From Blautia_A aquisgranensis (GTDB lineage Bacteria; Bacillota; Clostridia; Lachnospirales; Lachnospiraceae): a stretch of DNA of 64,000 bases. Of the stretch, positions 45,330 through 53,622 are shown piece after piece; the first letter of the stretch is position 1; every line of letters begins with the position of its first letter. The position numbers and the translations under genes were made by a program. Location: the NCBI RefSeq assembly GCF_040096615.1, contig NZ_JBBMEJ010000001.1, positions 340,799 to 404,798 on the forward strand, given 5' to 3'. The notes beneath the pieces were generated by a model. The model was given only the letters and a program-made list of their open reading frames with translations, made no database searches and was not told the origin of the DNA.

Positions 45330-47354
45330 TTATTTTTTCCGTTTCAGAACTCTTGTCTGCAATGGTGCCATATTCTCACTTTCTATTCCATAAAGAACTT
45401 CAAAATCTTCCGGCACAGAAACTGTTCTTGTTTCCCTTGCAAAATTCTGAACAAATAGGTACTCGATATCCTCTGTTTCTCTTGTTGTCACAGAAACTCC
45501 TTCTGGCACAAATGCAAGCGGCACCTGAATCTTTGCCTCATCAGCCACACGTCCAAGGAAATCCTCATAAAAAGCAGCTTCCATATCTGCCGCAACATAA
45601 TAAATATGACCTTTTCCGTAATTTCTGTGTGTCAGGACCGGATAGCCCTGGTAAAAATCTTCACCGTAGCGCATCAGCACCTCTGCATCGGAAACCTTCG
45701 CAAGCTCACAGAGATTTTTGCAGGTGTAGGTTCCTGTAATACCAAGATGATTTCCGGTTTCCGGAATGCCATGATTCTCTTCCCAGTCATAAAGTGCATC
45801 GATCTCCTCTGTCCGGATACCTGCTGCTTCTGTGAGACCATGAGGCGTTCCTTCAAGATAACATTTGTCTGTATCATCCACAAGCCCGGACCAGTAAGAA
45901 AGCACCAATGTGCCGCCATTTTGGGCAAACGTACGAAGTTTTTCGGCATAGCCGTGATGGAACATATAGGCCATAGGTGCTGTCACCAGCTTATAATCCC
46001 ACAATTCATGTTCCATTGAAATGATATCCGTGTTGCAGCCTTTTCTTCTGAGGGCACGGTACTGTTTCTGAACATTTTCCTGATAGTGCATATCTTCATT
46101 TCGTGGTCCCTGTGCATCCTTTAACGCCCAGTCATTCTCCCTGTCATAGAGAACCGCCGCCTGTGACCAGATCTCGCTTCCTAAGGTTTCCCGGATCTGC
46201 TCCAGTGCCTCGCCGACCTCTGTCACTTCACGGAAAACACGGGTATCGTCCCCGCCATAATGGTCTATCACTGCACCATGGAATTTCTCCGATGCGCCCT
46301 GGCTCTGACGAAGCTGGAAATACAGTACACTGTCTGATCCATGCGCCACAGCCTGAAGGGAAGCCGCCAGATGCATTCCCGGTTTTTTCAGTTTGTTGAT
46401 CGGCTTCCAGTTCGTGGCAGACGGACAGGACTCCATAAGCAAAAACGGTGCTTTTTTTATGCTCCGCATAAGATCATGCTGCATTCCTGCATCAATTGCA
46501 GTTGCATACTCTTCTTTTTTGTGCCATCCCGGATAGTTATCCCAGGATACGATATCCAGGATATCCCGGAATTTTTTGTAATCAAGTCCGTCGTAGTCGT
46601 ACATCAGATTGGCTGTCACCGGAAGCATGGAGCCACCGGCACGGATCGCTGCTGTTTCATGCTTAATAAAATCAGCAGTCCGGTCCGTAACAAAACGCTT
46701 CCAGTCCAGAGTCAGTGCATGAAGTGCATTTTCCCCCTTTGGAGACGGGCTCTCGATCTGGTCAAAGCTGTTGTAGGTATGGCTCCAGAAAGTCGTACAC
46801 CAGCTGGAATTTAAATTCTCGATCGTCTTATATTTCTCTTTCAGCCACCTGCGGAATTCTGCCTGGCATAGCGGGCAGTGACACTCTCCTCCAAATTCAT
46901 TGGAAATATGCCACATAAGCACTGCCGGATGTTTTCCGAAACGCTCGGAAAGTCTCTTATCGATCTCAAAAACCTTTTCGCGGTATACCGGAGATGTATA
47001 GCAGTGATTATGTCTTCCGCCAAAAAATCTTCTCGTCCGATCTGCATCCATACGAAGAACCTCTTCGTATTTATCTGCCATCCATTTCGGCCTGGCACCG
47101 GACGGAGTTGCAAGGATCGTGTGAATTCCTTCTTTATAAAGATTGTTGATGATCTCCTCCAGCCAGTCGAAATTATACTTTCCCTCCTCCGGCTCAAGCA
47201 CCGCCCAGGAAAAAACCCCTACAGATACTGTATTGATATGTGCTTTCTTAAAATATTCGATATCTTTTTTCAGAATGTCCGGTCTGTCCAGCCACTGCTC
47301 GGGATTATAATCACCGCCATGCAGAAAATGGTCATATCTGATCTGCTTTGCCAT
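45330..47354 (-). CDS. GH42 beta-galactosidase
   Basis: Intracellular retaining beta-galactosidase, 674 residues, no signal peptide. The N-terminal HGGDYNPEQW is the family hallmark. The acid/base Glu is in MWHISNEFGGECHC and the nucleophile Glu in LLMESCPSATNW. Cysteines in the HCPLC segment may bind zinc, as in many GH42 enzymes. A trimerisation domain and C-terminal beta-sandwich follow. Its place in the LNB/GNB locus suggests action on galactosyl oligosaccharides imported by the same transporter. AAGGAG precedes the ATG. Confidence 0.95.
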   Translation of the reverse strand: MAKQIRYDHFLHGGDYNPEQWLDRPDILKKDIEYFKKAHINTVSVGVFSWAVLEPEEGKYNFDWLEEIINNLYKEGIHTILATPSGARPKWMADKYEEVLRMDADRTRRFFGGRHNHCYTSPVYREKVFEIDKRLSERFGKHPAVLMWHISNEFGGECHCPLCQAEFRRWLKEKYKTIENLNSSWCTTFWSHTYNSFDQIESPSPKGENALHALTLDWKRFVTDRTADFIKHETAAIRAGGSMLPVTANLMYDYDGLDYKKFRDILDIVSWDNYPGWHKKEEYATAIDAGMQHDLMRSIKKAPFLLMESCPSATNWKPINKLKKPGMHLAASLQAVAHGSDSVLYFQLRQSQGASEKFHGAVIDHYGGDDTRVFREVTEVGEALEQIRETLGSEIWSQAAVLYDRENDWALKDAQGPRNEDMHYQENVQKQYRALRRKGCNTDIISMEHELWDYKLVTAPMAYMFHHGYAEKLRTFAQNGGTLVLSYWSGLVDDTDKCYLEGTPHGLTEAAGIRTEEIDALYDWEENHGIPETGNHLGITGTYTCKNLCELAKVSDAEVLMRYGEDFYQGYPVLTHRNYGKGHIYYVAADMEAAFYEDFLGRVADEAKIQVPLAFVPEGVSVTTRETEDIEYLFVQNFARETRTVSVPEDFEVLYGIESENMAPLQTRVLKRKK

Positions 47355-47406
47355 TTTTTCTATCTCCTTATGATTTATAGCCTTTCTATACTTATTTCAA
47401 CTTCGT

Positions 47407-47481
47407 AAAAAAGGATGCTGAATGATCCATTTGAAGCATATTATACAATACACCTGCATGTTTCGATAGCATCCTTTTTTT
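47407..47481. other. large inverted repeat with an internal TATAAT upstream of GH42
   Basis: AAAAAAGGATGCT (47407-47419) and AGCATCCTTTTTT (47468-47480) form 13-bp arms around 48 nt. On the minus strand the loop holds TATAAT (near 47442), so this could be a terminator for the transporter genes, a promoter for GH42-nahK-lnpA, or both. No good -35 box is visible. Confidence 0.5.
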
Positions 47482-47496
47482 AATTAAAGTTTATTT

Positions 47497-47523
47497 GTTA
47501 CTGTTCACTTTGTGAACAGTAAC
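47497..47523. other. perfect 12-bp hairpin after the transporter genes
   Basis: GTTACTGTTCAC (47497-47508), three bases, then GTGAACAGTAAC (47512-47523). It begins 2 nt after the last permease stop codon. No T-run follows. It is either an mRNA 3'-end stabiliser that sets different levels of transporter and enzyme mRNA, or a protein-binding palindrome. Confidence 0.65.
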
Positions 47524-47525
47524 AC

Positions 47526-48356
47526 TTATTTAACCGCACCGGTAATACCTTCTGCGAACTGTTTCTGTAATACAAAGAATACAATCATCGTCGGAATGGA
47601 ACAGAACAGTACGCCGCACATCAGCATACCATAATCTGTCACATAACCGGTGATCAGATTGGCAATGAGCATTGGCATGGTCATCGCATCATTATCTGTC
47701 ATGATTACCTTCGGCCACAGATAGGAGTTCCAGGCATTCATGAATGTGATAACTGCTGCTGCCGCGTAGGTAGACTTCATGGTCGGGATAAACATCTGGA
47801 AAAAGATCCTTACCTCGCTCAGACCGTCAATACGTGCAGCCTCAATGATATCGACCGGAAATGATCTCGCGTTCTGACGGAACATCATGATCATGAACGG
47901 TGTGGAAATGATCGGAAGGATAAAACCAACCGCTGTATTCAGAAGCCCTGCTTTGGAGAACATCTTAAATAACGGTACCATTGTGGCAACCTGCGGAACC
48001 ATCATTGCAAGAAGCAGAATGGAGAACAGTCTGTCCTTCCATCTGTCATGGTATACCTCGAATCCATAACCTGCGATAGAGCAGATCAGAAGACAGATAA
48101 CCGTAGTCAGAAGTGCATAGAACAGAGAATTTCCAAGTGCTCTCCACAGCGGCTGCTGTGCAGTCAGATTCTTGAAGTTCTGCATGAAATATGTGCCTGG
48201 AAGAAGCTTACCGCGGGATACATCTGTGGATGTATTGGTTGCAGCGGAGATCATCCAGTACAACGGGAATACAGAGATAAATGATACGATGATCAGAAAA
48301 ATATATGTAGGGATCAATCTTCTCTGAATCGCAGATTTGTTCTTTTTCTCAGTCAC
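47526..48356 (-). CDS. carbohydrate ABC transporter permease (MalG type)
   Basis: Inner permease subunit of the disaccharide importer. The GTG at 48356 is preferred because AGGTG lies six bases upstream; a GTG three codons earlier is possible. About 276 residues and six membrane helices. The EAA loop that contacts the ATPase is EAARIDGLSEVRIFFQMFIP. It overlaps the upstream permease by 8 nt. No ATPase gene is in the locus, so a shared MsmK/MsiK-type ATPase elsewhere must energise it (established for this CUT1 class). Confidence 0.92.
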   Translation of the reverse strand: MTEKKNKSAIQRRLIPTYIFLIIVSFISVFPLYWMISAATNTSTDVSRGKLLPGTYFMQNFKNLTAQQPLWRALGNSLFYALLTTVICLLICSIAGYGFEVYHDRWKDRLFSILLLAMMVPQVATMVPLFKMFSKAGLLNTAVGFILPIISTPFMIMMFRQNARSFPVDIIEAARIDGLSEVRIFFQMFIPTMKSTYAAAAVITFMNAWNSYLWPKVIMTDNDAMTMPMLIANLITGYVTDYGMLMCGVLFCSIPTMIVFFVLQKQFAEGITGAVK

Positions 48357-49248
48357 GTGTATCACCTACTTTCAAGTTAATAAATGCCAGAATCGCTACC
48401 ATGATAAATATGATAAATGACATTGCTGCCGCATATCCGAAGTTCGGCACATTGATAAAGCATGTGTTGTAAACATAGTGGGACATTGTGATCGTGCTGT
48501 TTGCCGGGCCACCCTTTGTCAGGTTGACAGACTCATCAAACAGCTGTAATGTTCCATTGATAGACATAATAAATGTCATAATGATCGTCGGTTTCAGAAG
48601 CGGCACTGTGATCTTCCAGAAGGTCTTCCAGCCGTTGGCTCCGTCGATCTTGGCCGCCTCGTATACAGAATATTCAATATTCTGAAGACCTGCCAGATAG
48701 AATACCATGTTATAACCTGTCCATCTCCAGATCAGCGCTATGATGATAACGATCTTCGCACTTGTGGAGTTACCCAGGAAGTTATAGCCTGTTGACAGAA
48801 TTCCAAGCTTGATCAGAAGACTGTTGATCAGACCATCTGTTGCAAACATGGAACGGAAGATCAGGGAATAAGATACAAGAGATGTCGCACATGGAAGGAA
48901 TACGCATGTACGGAAAAATCCTTTGAATTTCAGATCTTTGTTATTCAGAAGCTGTGCAAGCAGGATCGCAAGGACCAGCATGATCGGCACCTGGATAATA
49001 AGATACAGAAATGTATTGACAATGGACTGCTGGAATACCTTATCCATCATAATACGTTTATAGTTACTGAAGATCGGATCCGCAAACCTCATGTTTGCTC
49101 CGGCACCTGTCTGTAAAGAAATGATAAATGCGCGGATCATCGGATAGAAACTCATGATAGCGATCATGATCGTAGCCGGTGCCAGAAATATCCAGCCGGC
49201 TACTCTCTGTTTCGCCAGCAGAGTCATACCTTTTTTATTGGAATTCAC
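48349..49248 (-). CDS. carbohydrate ABC transporter permease (MalF type)
   Basis: Second permease subunit of the CUT1 importer. The GTG at 49248 is chosen because AGGGGGAG lies five bases upstream; the TTG six codons earlier falls within that site. About 299 residues with six membrane helices. The EAA loop is YEAAKIDGANGWKTFWKITV. It follows the binding protein gene by about 100 nt and overlaps the next permease. Together they import the disaccharide that lnpA cleaves. Confidence 0.92.
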   Translation of the reverse strand: MNSNKKGMTLLAKQRVAGWIFLAPATIMIAIMSFYPMIRAFIISLQTGAGANMRFADPIFSNYKRIMMDKVFQQSIVNTFLYLIIQVPIMLVLAILLAQLLNNKDLKFKGFFRTCVFLPCATSLVSYSLIFRSMFATDGLINSLLIKLGILSTGYNFLGNSTSAKIVIIIALIWRWTGYNMVFYLAGLQNIEYSVYEAAKIDGANGWKTFWKITVPLLKPTIIMTFIMSINGTLQLFDESVNLTKGGPANSTITMSHYVYNTCFINVPNFGYAAAMSFIIFIMVAILAFINLKVGDTRD

Positions 49249-49351
49249 AGGAACTCCCCCTTTCAAGCTTTAAGTCCTTTACATAAGACAAGGGACTGCA
49301 TGCAGTCCCCTGCTCTGTATTTACTTATTCATTTCAAGATAAACTTTAAAA

Positions 49352-50644
49352 TTACTCTGTCATCTTAAATGCCAGTGTATCCTGTGCTTCCTGAAGTGCA
49401 GATTCCTTGTCTGCTCCGTTTACGATATTAACAACAGCTGTGTTGATGCACTCTCTTGCCTCATAGTGGTACGGAGTCTTTGTGAATTCCGGAATATGGG
49501 AAGAATACTCTACAATTGTTGAGAAGATCGGCTGGTTGTTAAAGAACTCGTTTGGCTCATTGTAAACATCAGACTCACCAGCTGGCAGGTAGCAGGAAAT
49601 CGCTCCTGTCTCCGGAAGGATCGCATCATAGAAATCTGTGCTGGAACCAAATGTGCTGGCAAGGAAGTCCTCTGCAAGCTCTACATTCTTGCAGTTGGAT
49701 GTGATGTACCAGGAAGATCCGCCGTTGTTTGCATAGTTTACTGCACTGTCAACGCCGTCTACTTTCGGCATTGTTGTGATCTGCCACAGACCCTTCTGAT
49801 CCTCTGTTCCCATCAGTGTAGCTGTGATCCAGTTACCATTAACAATACCGGCAGCCTCACCGCTTGTAATTGTGGAGATATACTCATCCCAGTTATTTAC
49901 AAGCTTAACAACGTCGTTCTTTACAAGATCTACATAAAGATCTACACATTTCTCAGCTACATCATTACCTACGATATAAGCCTCTCCGTCATCATTTACG
50001 AAATTTGCTCCACAGGATTGGATCATCATCATCAGAGTATCGCCGCCTGTTGCCTCACTTGTGAGAAGATATTTGCCGGTTTTCTCATGGATGTCCTTAC
50101 CGATCTCCATGAATTTGCTCCATGTGATATCTGTCAGATCATCAATTGTATAGCCTGCCTCATCCAGGATATCTGTACGGTAGCATGCGATAACAGCACC
50201 ATTATCAAACGGCACACCGTAATGTGTATCATCTACCATGGAATAGGACTGTTTCAGTTTTCCGAAATCATCCCAGTTGATATCCATATCTTTCAGATCT
50301 GTGAAAGCGTCCGGATAGCTCTTCAGATATTTCTGATAGCTGTTGTCCTGCATCAGTACGATATCAGGAAGTGTGCTGTAATCACCTGCGTTAGCTGCTG
50401 TGGTAAGCTTGGTCTGGCAGTCATCAGAGGATGTCTCGATAACGTCAACCTTGAATCCCTCGTGATCCTTTGCATACTGCTCTCCTGCAATATTCATGGA
50501 TTTGATATTAAAGTTCTGGTCCCATGCCCATACTGTCAGAGTATTATCATCGTCACCCTTTGCAGCGTAAACTGCTGTTGTTGTTGCTGCAAAAGACATT
50601 GCCATGATACCTGTCATTAAAACTGCGAGTAATTTTTTCTTCAT
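49352..50644 (-). CDS. extracellular sugar-binding protein of the LNB/GNB importer
   Basis: Solute-binding protein of the CUT1 family, 430 residues. A signal peptide covers about residues 1-28 (MKKKLLAVLMTGIMAMSFAA) with a likely type I site after VYAA. There is no lipobox cysteine in the first 60 residues, unusual for a Gram-positive binding protein. The mature part begins DDNTLTVWAWDQNFNI, and the fold has the usual WITATL and NGGSSWYITS segments. It heads the operon after an AraC-dependent-looking promoter. Ligand specificity for LNB/GNB is inferred from the operon. Confidence 0.92.
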   Translation of the reverse strand: MKKKLLAVLMTGIMAMSFAATTTAVYAAKGDDDNTLTVWAWDQNFNIKSMNIAGEQYAKDHEGFKVDVIETSSDDCQTKLTTAANAGDYSTLPDIVLMQDNSYQKYLKSYPDAFTDLKDMDINWDDFGKLKQSYSMVDDTHYGVPFDNGAVIACYRTDILDEAGYTIDDLTDITWSKFMEIGKDIHEKTGKYLLTSEATGGDTLMMMIQSCGANFVNDDGEAYIVGNDVAEKCVDLYVDLVKNDVVKLVNNWDEYISTITSGEAAGIVNGNWITATLMGTEDQKGLWQITTMPKVDGVDSAVNYANNGGSSWYITSNCKNVELAEDFLASTFGSSTDFYDAILPETGAISCYLPAGESDVYNEPNEFFNNQPIFSTIVEYSSHIPEFTKTPYHYEARECINTAVVNIVNGADKESALQEAQDTLAFKMTE

Positions 50645-50688
50645 TTACTTATCCTCCTTTTAAGCTCTTTCCGTTTGCTTGTAAAAGG

Positions 50689-50743
50689 ATTATAGCATTC
50701 ATATACCCCCTATAGTTTGCATAACCGTTCATATAATGTGCAT
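50689..50743 (-). promoter_or_regulatory. AraC-type promoter of the LNB/GNB operon
   Basis: TATAAT at 50694-50689 has no good -35 box. Instead two 12-bp direct repeats, ATGCAAACTATA (50722-50711) and ATGCACATTATA (50743-50732), lie exactly 21 bp apart, the proximal one covering the -35 region. This is the arrangement of AraC-family activators. The remainder of the 318-nt gap (50744-50962) is T-rich and shows no gene. Confidence 0.65.
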
Positions 50744-50962
50744 TTTCAACCATTTTATGTGTTTTGCACTATTTTTGAAGCTTATCAGGCCATTTTTTAT
50801 ACATTTTTCGTGTTTCCCTGTTTTCCTTCGTCAATCTGTCAAAGAAAAGCCTTCTGTTTTGACATTTTATTAACATTTATTCGTCAAAAGAGAAGGGTTT
50901 TGTCTCTATTTCATAAACTTTCATTCTGTTTTTTATGTAATTTTCACAAAGTTTTTAATGTT

Positions 50963-51475
50963 TTATGCAAAATAAACCTTTTCCGGAAACTGTGTCTTCA
51001 TTGTATGCAGCATTTCCTCGGTAAGATCAAGAAGAAGTTTGATCTTATGACCATCCTCCTTAATGATCATCGTATAATACGGCACATCCTCCTCATAGGA
51101 AGTATAATCATATTTTTTCAACTTCTCTGTTCCGGTGTTTTTCTTGTATTTTGCTACTTTTTCATGCCAGTGTGGTGCCGTCACTTCCATGTTCTCAAGC
51201 TTCAGCACATGTGCTGTCTTACGATATTTTTTCCCGTAAATGACGTCAATGGTCAGTTCACCATTCTCCATCGTATATTCATAATCTCTCTGGCTGAAAA
51301 CATCATACACAAAATACAAAAGAGCCAGAAGAAATCCGGCCAGCATAAATGCCTGCGAGATCACAATACCAAGCAGCACAAAAAACACCGCAAAAATGAT
51401 CATGATCTTTCGCAGAAACCCTGACATATGTTTCGGTTTTCGGGAGACCTGCTCCACGATTCTGTAGTCGTACAT
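50963..51475 (-). CDS. DUF6106 family membrane protein
   Basis: A 170-residue protein of unknown function that I match to DUF6106. Two adjacent hydrophobic helices (IMIIFAVFFVLLGIVIS and AFMLAGFLLALLYFVYDVF) form a hairpin near residues 23-60. A cytoplasmic beta-rich domain follows, with YTMENGELTIDVIYGKKYR and a conserved-looking TMIIKEDGHKIKLLLDLTEE. It begins 12 nt after the AraC gene and is probably cotranscribed with it. No link to sugar uptake is known. Confidence 0.75.
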   Translation of the reverse strand: MYDYRIVEQVSRKPKHMSGFLRKIMIIFAVFFVLLGIVISQAFMLAGFLLALLYFVYDVFSQRDYEYTMENGELTIDVIYGKKYRKTAHVLKLENMEVTAPHWHEKVAKYKKNTGTEKLKKYDYTSYEEDVPYYTMIIKEDGHKIKLLLDLTEEMLHTMKTQFPEKVYFA

Positions 51476-51487
51476 TTTTTCCTCTTT

Positions 51488-52423
51488 CTACCAGCCTTCT
51501 TCTGAATGAATATCAAATTTCAGAAGCTGCTGCTCATAATTTTCCGGACGTTTCCTCCATTCCAGAGGTGTCATTCCTGTGATCTGCCTGAAATTCCGGT
51601 TAAATGTGGAGTTGGTCGTAAATCCGCATTTATGCGCGATATCCGCAATGGGCTGATCGGTTTTTTTCAGGTATTCGCAGGCAGCCTGAATCCTTATCGT
51701 ATTGATGTACTCCAACGGACTCATCTTCATATATGAGGTAAACATCCTGCGAAGATGTGTTTCGCTGATATGACAGAATTCAGCCAGCTCATCAATTCGC
51801 AGATCCTCCATATAATGATCGGAAATATAATCCTGGCATCTTGATATTACATCCGTGACTTTTCCCTTGTCCTCACTGTACTTCTCTTCACCGGAAATTC
51901 GGTTGATCCTTGCTGTCTCCACGAGAAGCGATGCCAGAATCCCCTTCGCCTCTTCCAGATAAAATTCCTCTCCGTAACGCATAATGTCCATGATTTTCAG
52001 AATCTTATCCGCCATGGATTTGTGCTCCGCTTCTTTCAGAAAAAGTGCTCTGGAATTGATACGCTGAACTATTTTTTCTTTTTTTACAGAATTGCTGATG
52101 AACTGATCCAGGAATCCCTCCACATCGACAAAAAGATATTCCCATCTGCTTATAGTTCCCAGATCGCTGATCGTTGTATGAGGATAGTTCGGCGGAATCA
52201 ACGTAAATTCCCTGTCATGAAAACGCACCTCGTCTTCTCCAAGTACCAGCATTCCCTGACCTTCATAGCAGAAACCAATCTCAAGATAATTATGAAAATG
52301 CAGGTAATCTACATCATTTCCATAATTCTGTACCCACTTCTGTCCAAGCAGTGGAAGAATCGGACTCCCCTCCGGCATCTTGTAATACCGAAGCTCCATT
52401 TTGGGTTTTCTTTTTTTTGCCAA
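51488..52423 (-). CDS. AraC family transcriptional regulator
   Basis: A 311-residue regulator with a cupin-type sugar-binding N-domain (DYLHFHNYLEIGFCYEG) and two helix-turn-helix units at the C-terminus (RIDELAEFCHISETHLRRMF and IADIAHKCGFTTNSTFNRNF). A TTG start at 52423 is used because GGGAGG lies seven bases upstream; the internal ATG (residue 9) has none. Its place upstream of the LNB/GNB genes and the 21-bp repeats at the operon promoter make it the likely activator, sensing the disaccharide or a derivative. Confidence 0.9.
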   Translation of the reverse strand: MAKKRKPKMELRYYKMPEGSPILPLLGQKWVQNYGNDVDYLHFHNYLEIGFCYEGQGMLVLGEDEVRFHDREFTLIPPNYPHTTISDLGTISRWEYLFVDVEGFLDQFISNSVKKEKIVQRINSRALFLKEAEHKSMADKILKIMDIMRYGEEFYLEEAKGILASLLVETARINRISGEEKYSEDKGKVTDVISRCQDYISDHYMEDLRIDELAEFCHISETHLRRMFTSYMKMSPLEYINTIRIQAACEYLKKTDQPIADIAHKCGFTTNSTFNRNFRQITGMTPLEWRKRPENYEQQLLKFDIHSEEGW

Positions 52424-52502
52424 AAATATTCCTCCCGTGTTTCTCTGTCTTCGATTCTTCCTGTTATCTTACATCCACGGAAGGAAAAAAGCAACCTGTC
52501 TC

Positions 52503-53507
52503 TTATTTCTTCTCGTCCAGAAGGATAACTCCCTGTGCCGGATTCTTATCGATTGCTCCGACGACCGGATGCGGAACATACATTTCCTCCAGGTATGCGA
52601 CATCTTCTGCTGACAATCTGACCTTCAATGCCTCTGCCGCATCATCCAGATATCTCGTCTTCGTAGCTCCGACGATCGGTGCTGTGACGCCTTTTGCCCA
52701 CTGCCATGCAAGAGCGATCTGAGACATTTGGCAATTGTGTTTCTCAGAGAGCTCCTGTACACGCTTTACGATCTGCATATCCTGCTGCTCCATACGGTCA
52801 TATTTTCCGACTGCAACCCGGTCAGTCTTTCCTCTTAAAGAGTCGGATCCCCACTGTGGTCTTGCCAGATGACCTGCTGCAAGCGGACTGTACGGCATTC
52901 TGGAAACATCCATCTGATTGCAGATTGGGATCAGTTCCCGCTCATCCTCACGATAAAGCAGATTATAATGATCTTCCATTGTGGAAAACTGTGTCCAGCC
53001 ATGATCTCTGGCTGCAAGCTGCATATTATAGAACTGATAGCCATACATCGCTGATGCTCCCAGTGCGCGTACCTTTCCAGCCTTCACCAGATCATGCAAT
53101 GCTTCCATGGTCTCCTCGATCGATGTCTCATAATCAAATCTGTGAATAATGTACAGATCCAGATAGTCTGTTCCAAGACGTTTCAGACTTCCGTCAATCT
53201 CCCGCATGATCGCTTTTCTAGAAAGACGCCCCTCATTAAAATAAACCTTGGAAGCGACCACGACCTTATCTCTGGCTATATTTTTTTTCAGTGCACGCCC
53301 CAGATATTCCTCGCTGGTTCCGGCAGAATATCCATTCGCTGTATCAAAAAAATTGATTCCCAGCTCCAGTGCATGACGGATCACATGCTCGCTTTCATTC
53401 TCATCCAGAGTCCAGTCATGCATGGTTCCGGCCTTGCCGAAGCTCATACAGCCTACACATATTTTTGATACTTCTATATCTGTGTTTCCAAGCTTTGCGT
53501 ATTTCAT
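52503..53507 (-). CDS. aldo/keto reductase
   Basis: NADPH-dependent carbonyl reductase fold, 334 residues. The catalytic tetrad is visible: Asp and Tyr in NFFDTANGYSAG, Lys in VVASKV and His in YIIHRFD. The C-terminal NADP site includes APIVGATKTRYLDDA. It resembles the YajO/IolS-like subgroup that acts on sugar aldehydes. It lies 79 nt upstream of the AraC gene, on the same strand, and may or may not belong to the sugar locus. Confidence 0.93.
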   Translation of the reverse strand: MKYAKLGNTDIEVSKICVGCMSFGKAGTMHDWTLDENESEHVIRHALELGINFFDTANGYSAGTSEEYLGRALKKNIARDKVVVASKVYFNEGRLSRKAIMREIDGSLKRLGTDYLDLYIIHRFDYETSIEETMEALHDLVKAGKVRALGASAMYGYQFYNMQLAARDHGWTQFSTMEDHYNLLYREDERELIPICNQMDVSRMPYSPLAAGHLARPQWGSDSLRGKTDRVAVGKYDRMEQQDMQIVKRVQELSEKHNCQMSQIALAWQWAKGVTAPIVGATKTRYLDDAAEALKVRLSAEDVAYLEEMYVPHPVVGAIDKNPAQGVILLDEKK

Positions 53508-53622
53508 AACGAATCCTCCTGTTTCAGATACAGGCTTACCTGTATATTATATATTTTTATGCTTATTGTAAAGGATTCTTTTTTGTATGTAAAATACTTC
53601 ATTTTTATGGATTTTCATGCTT

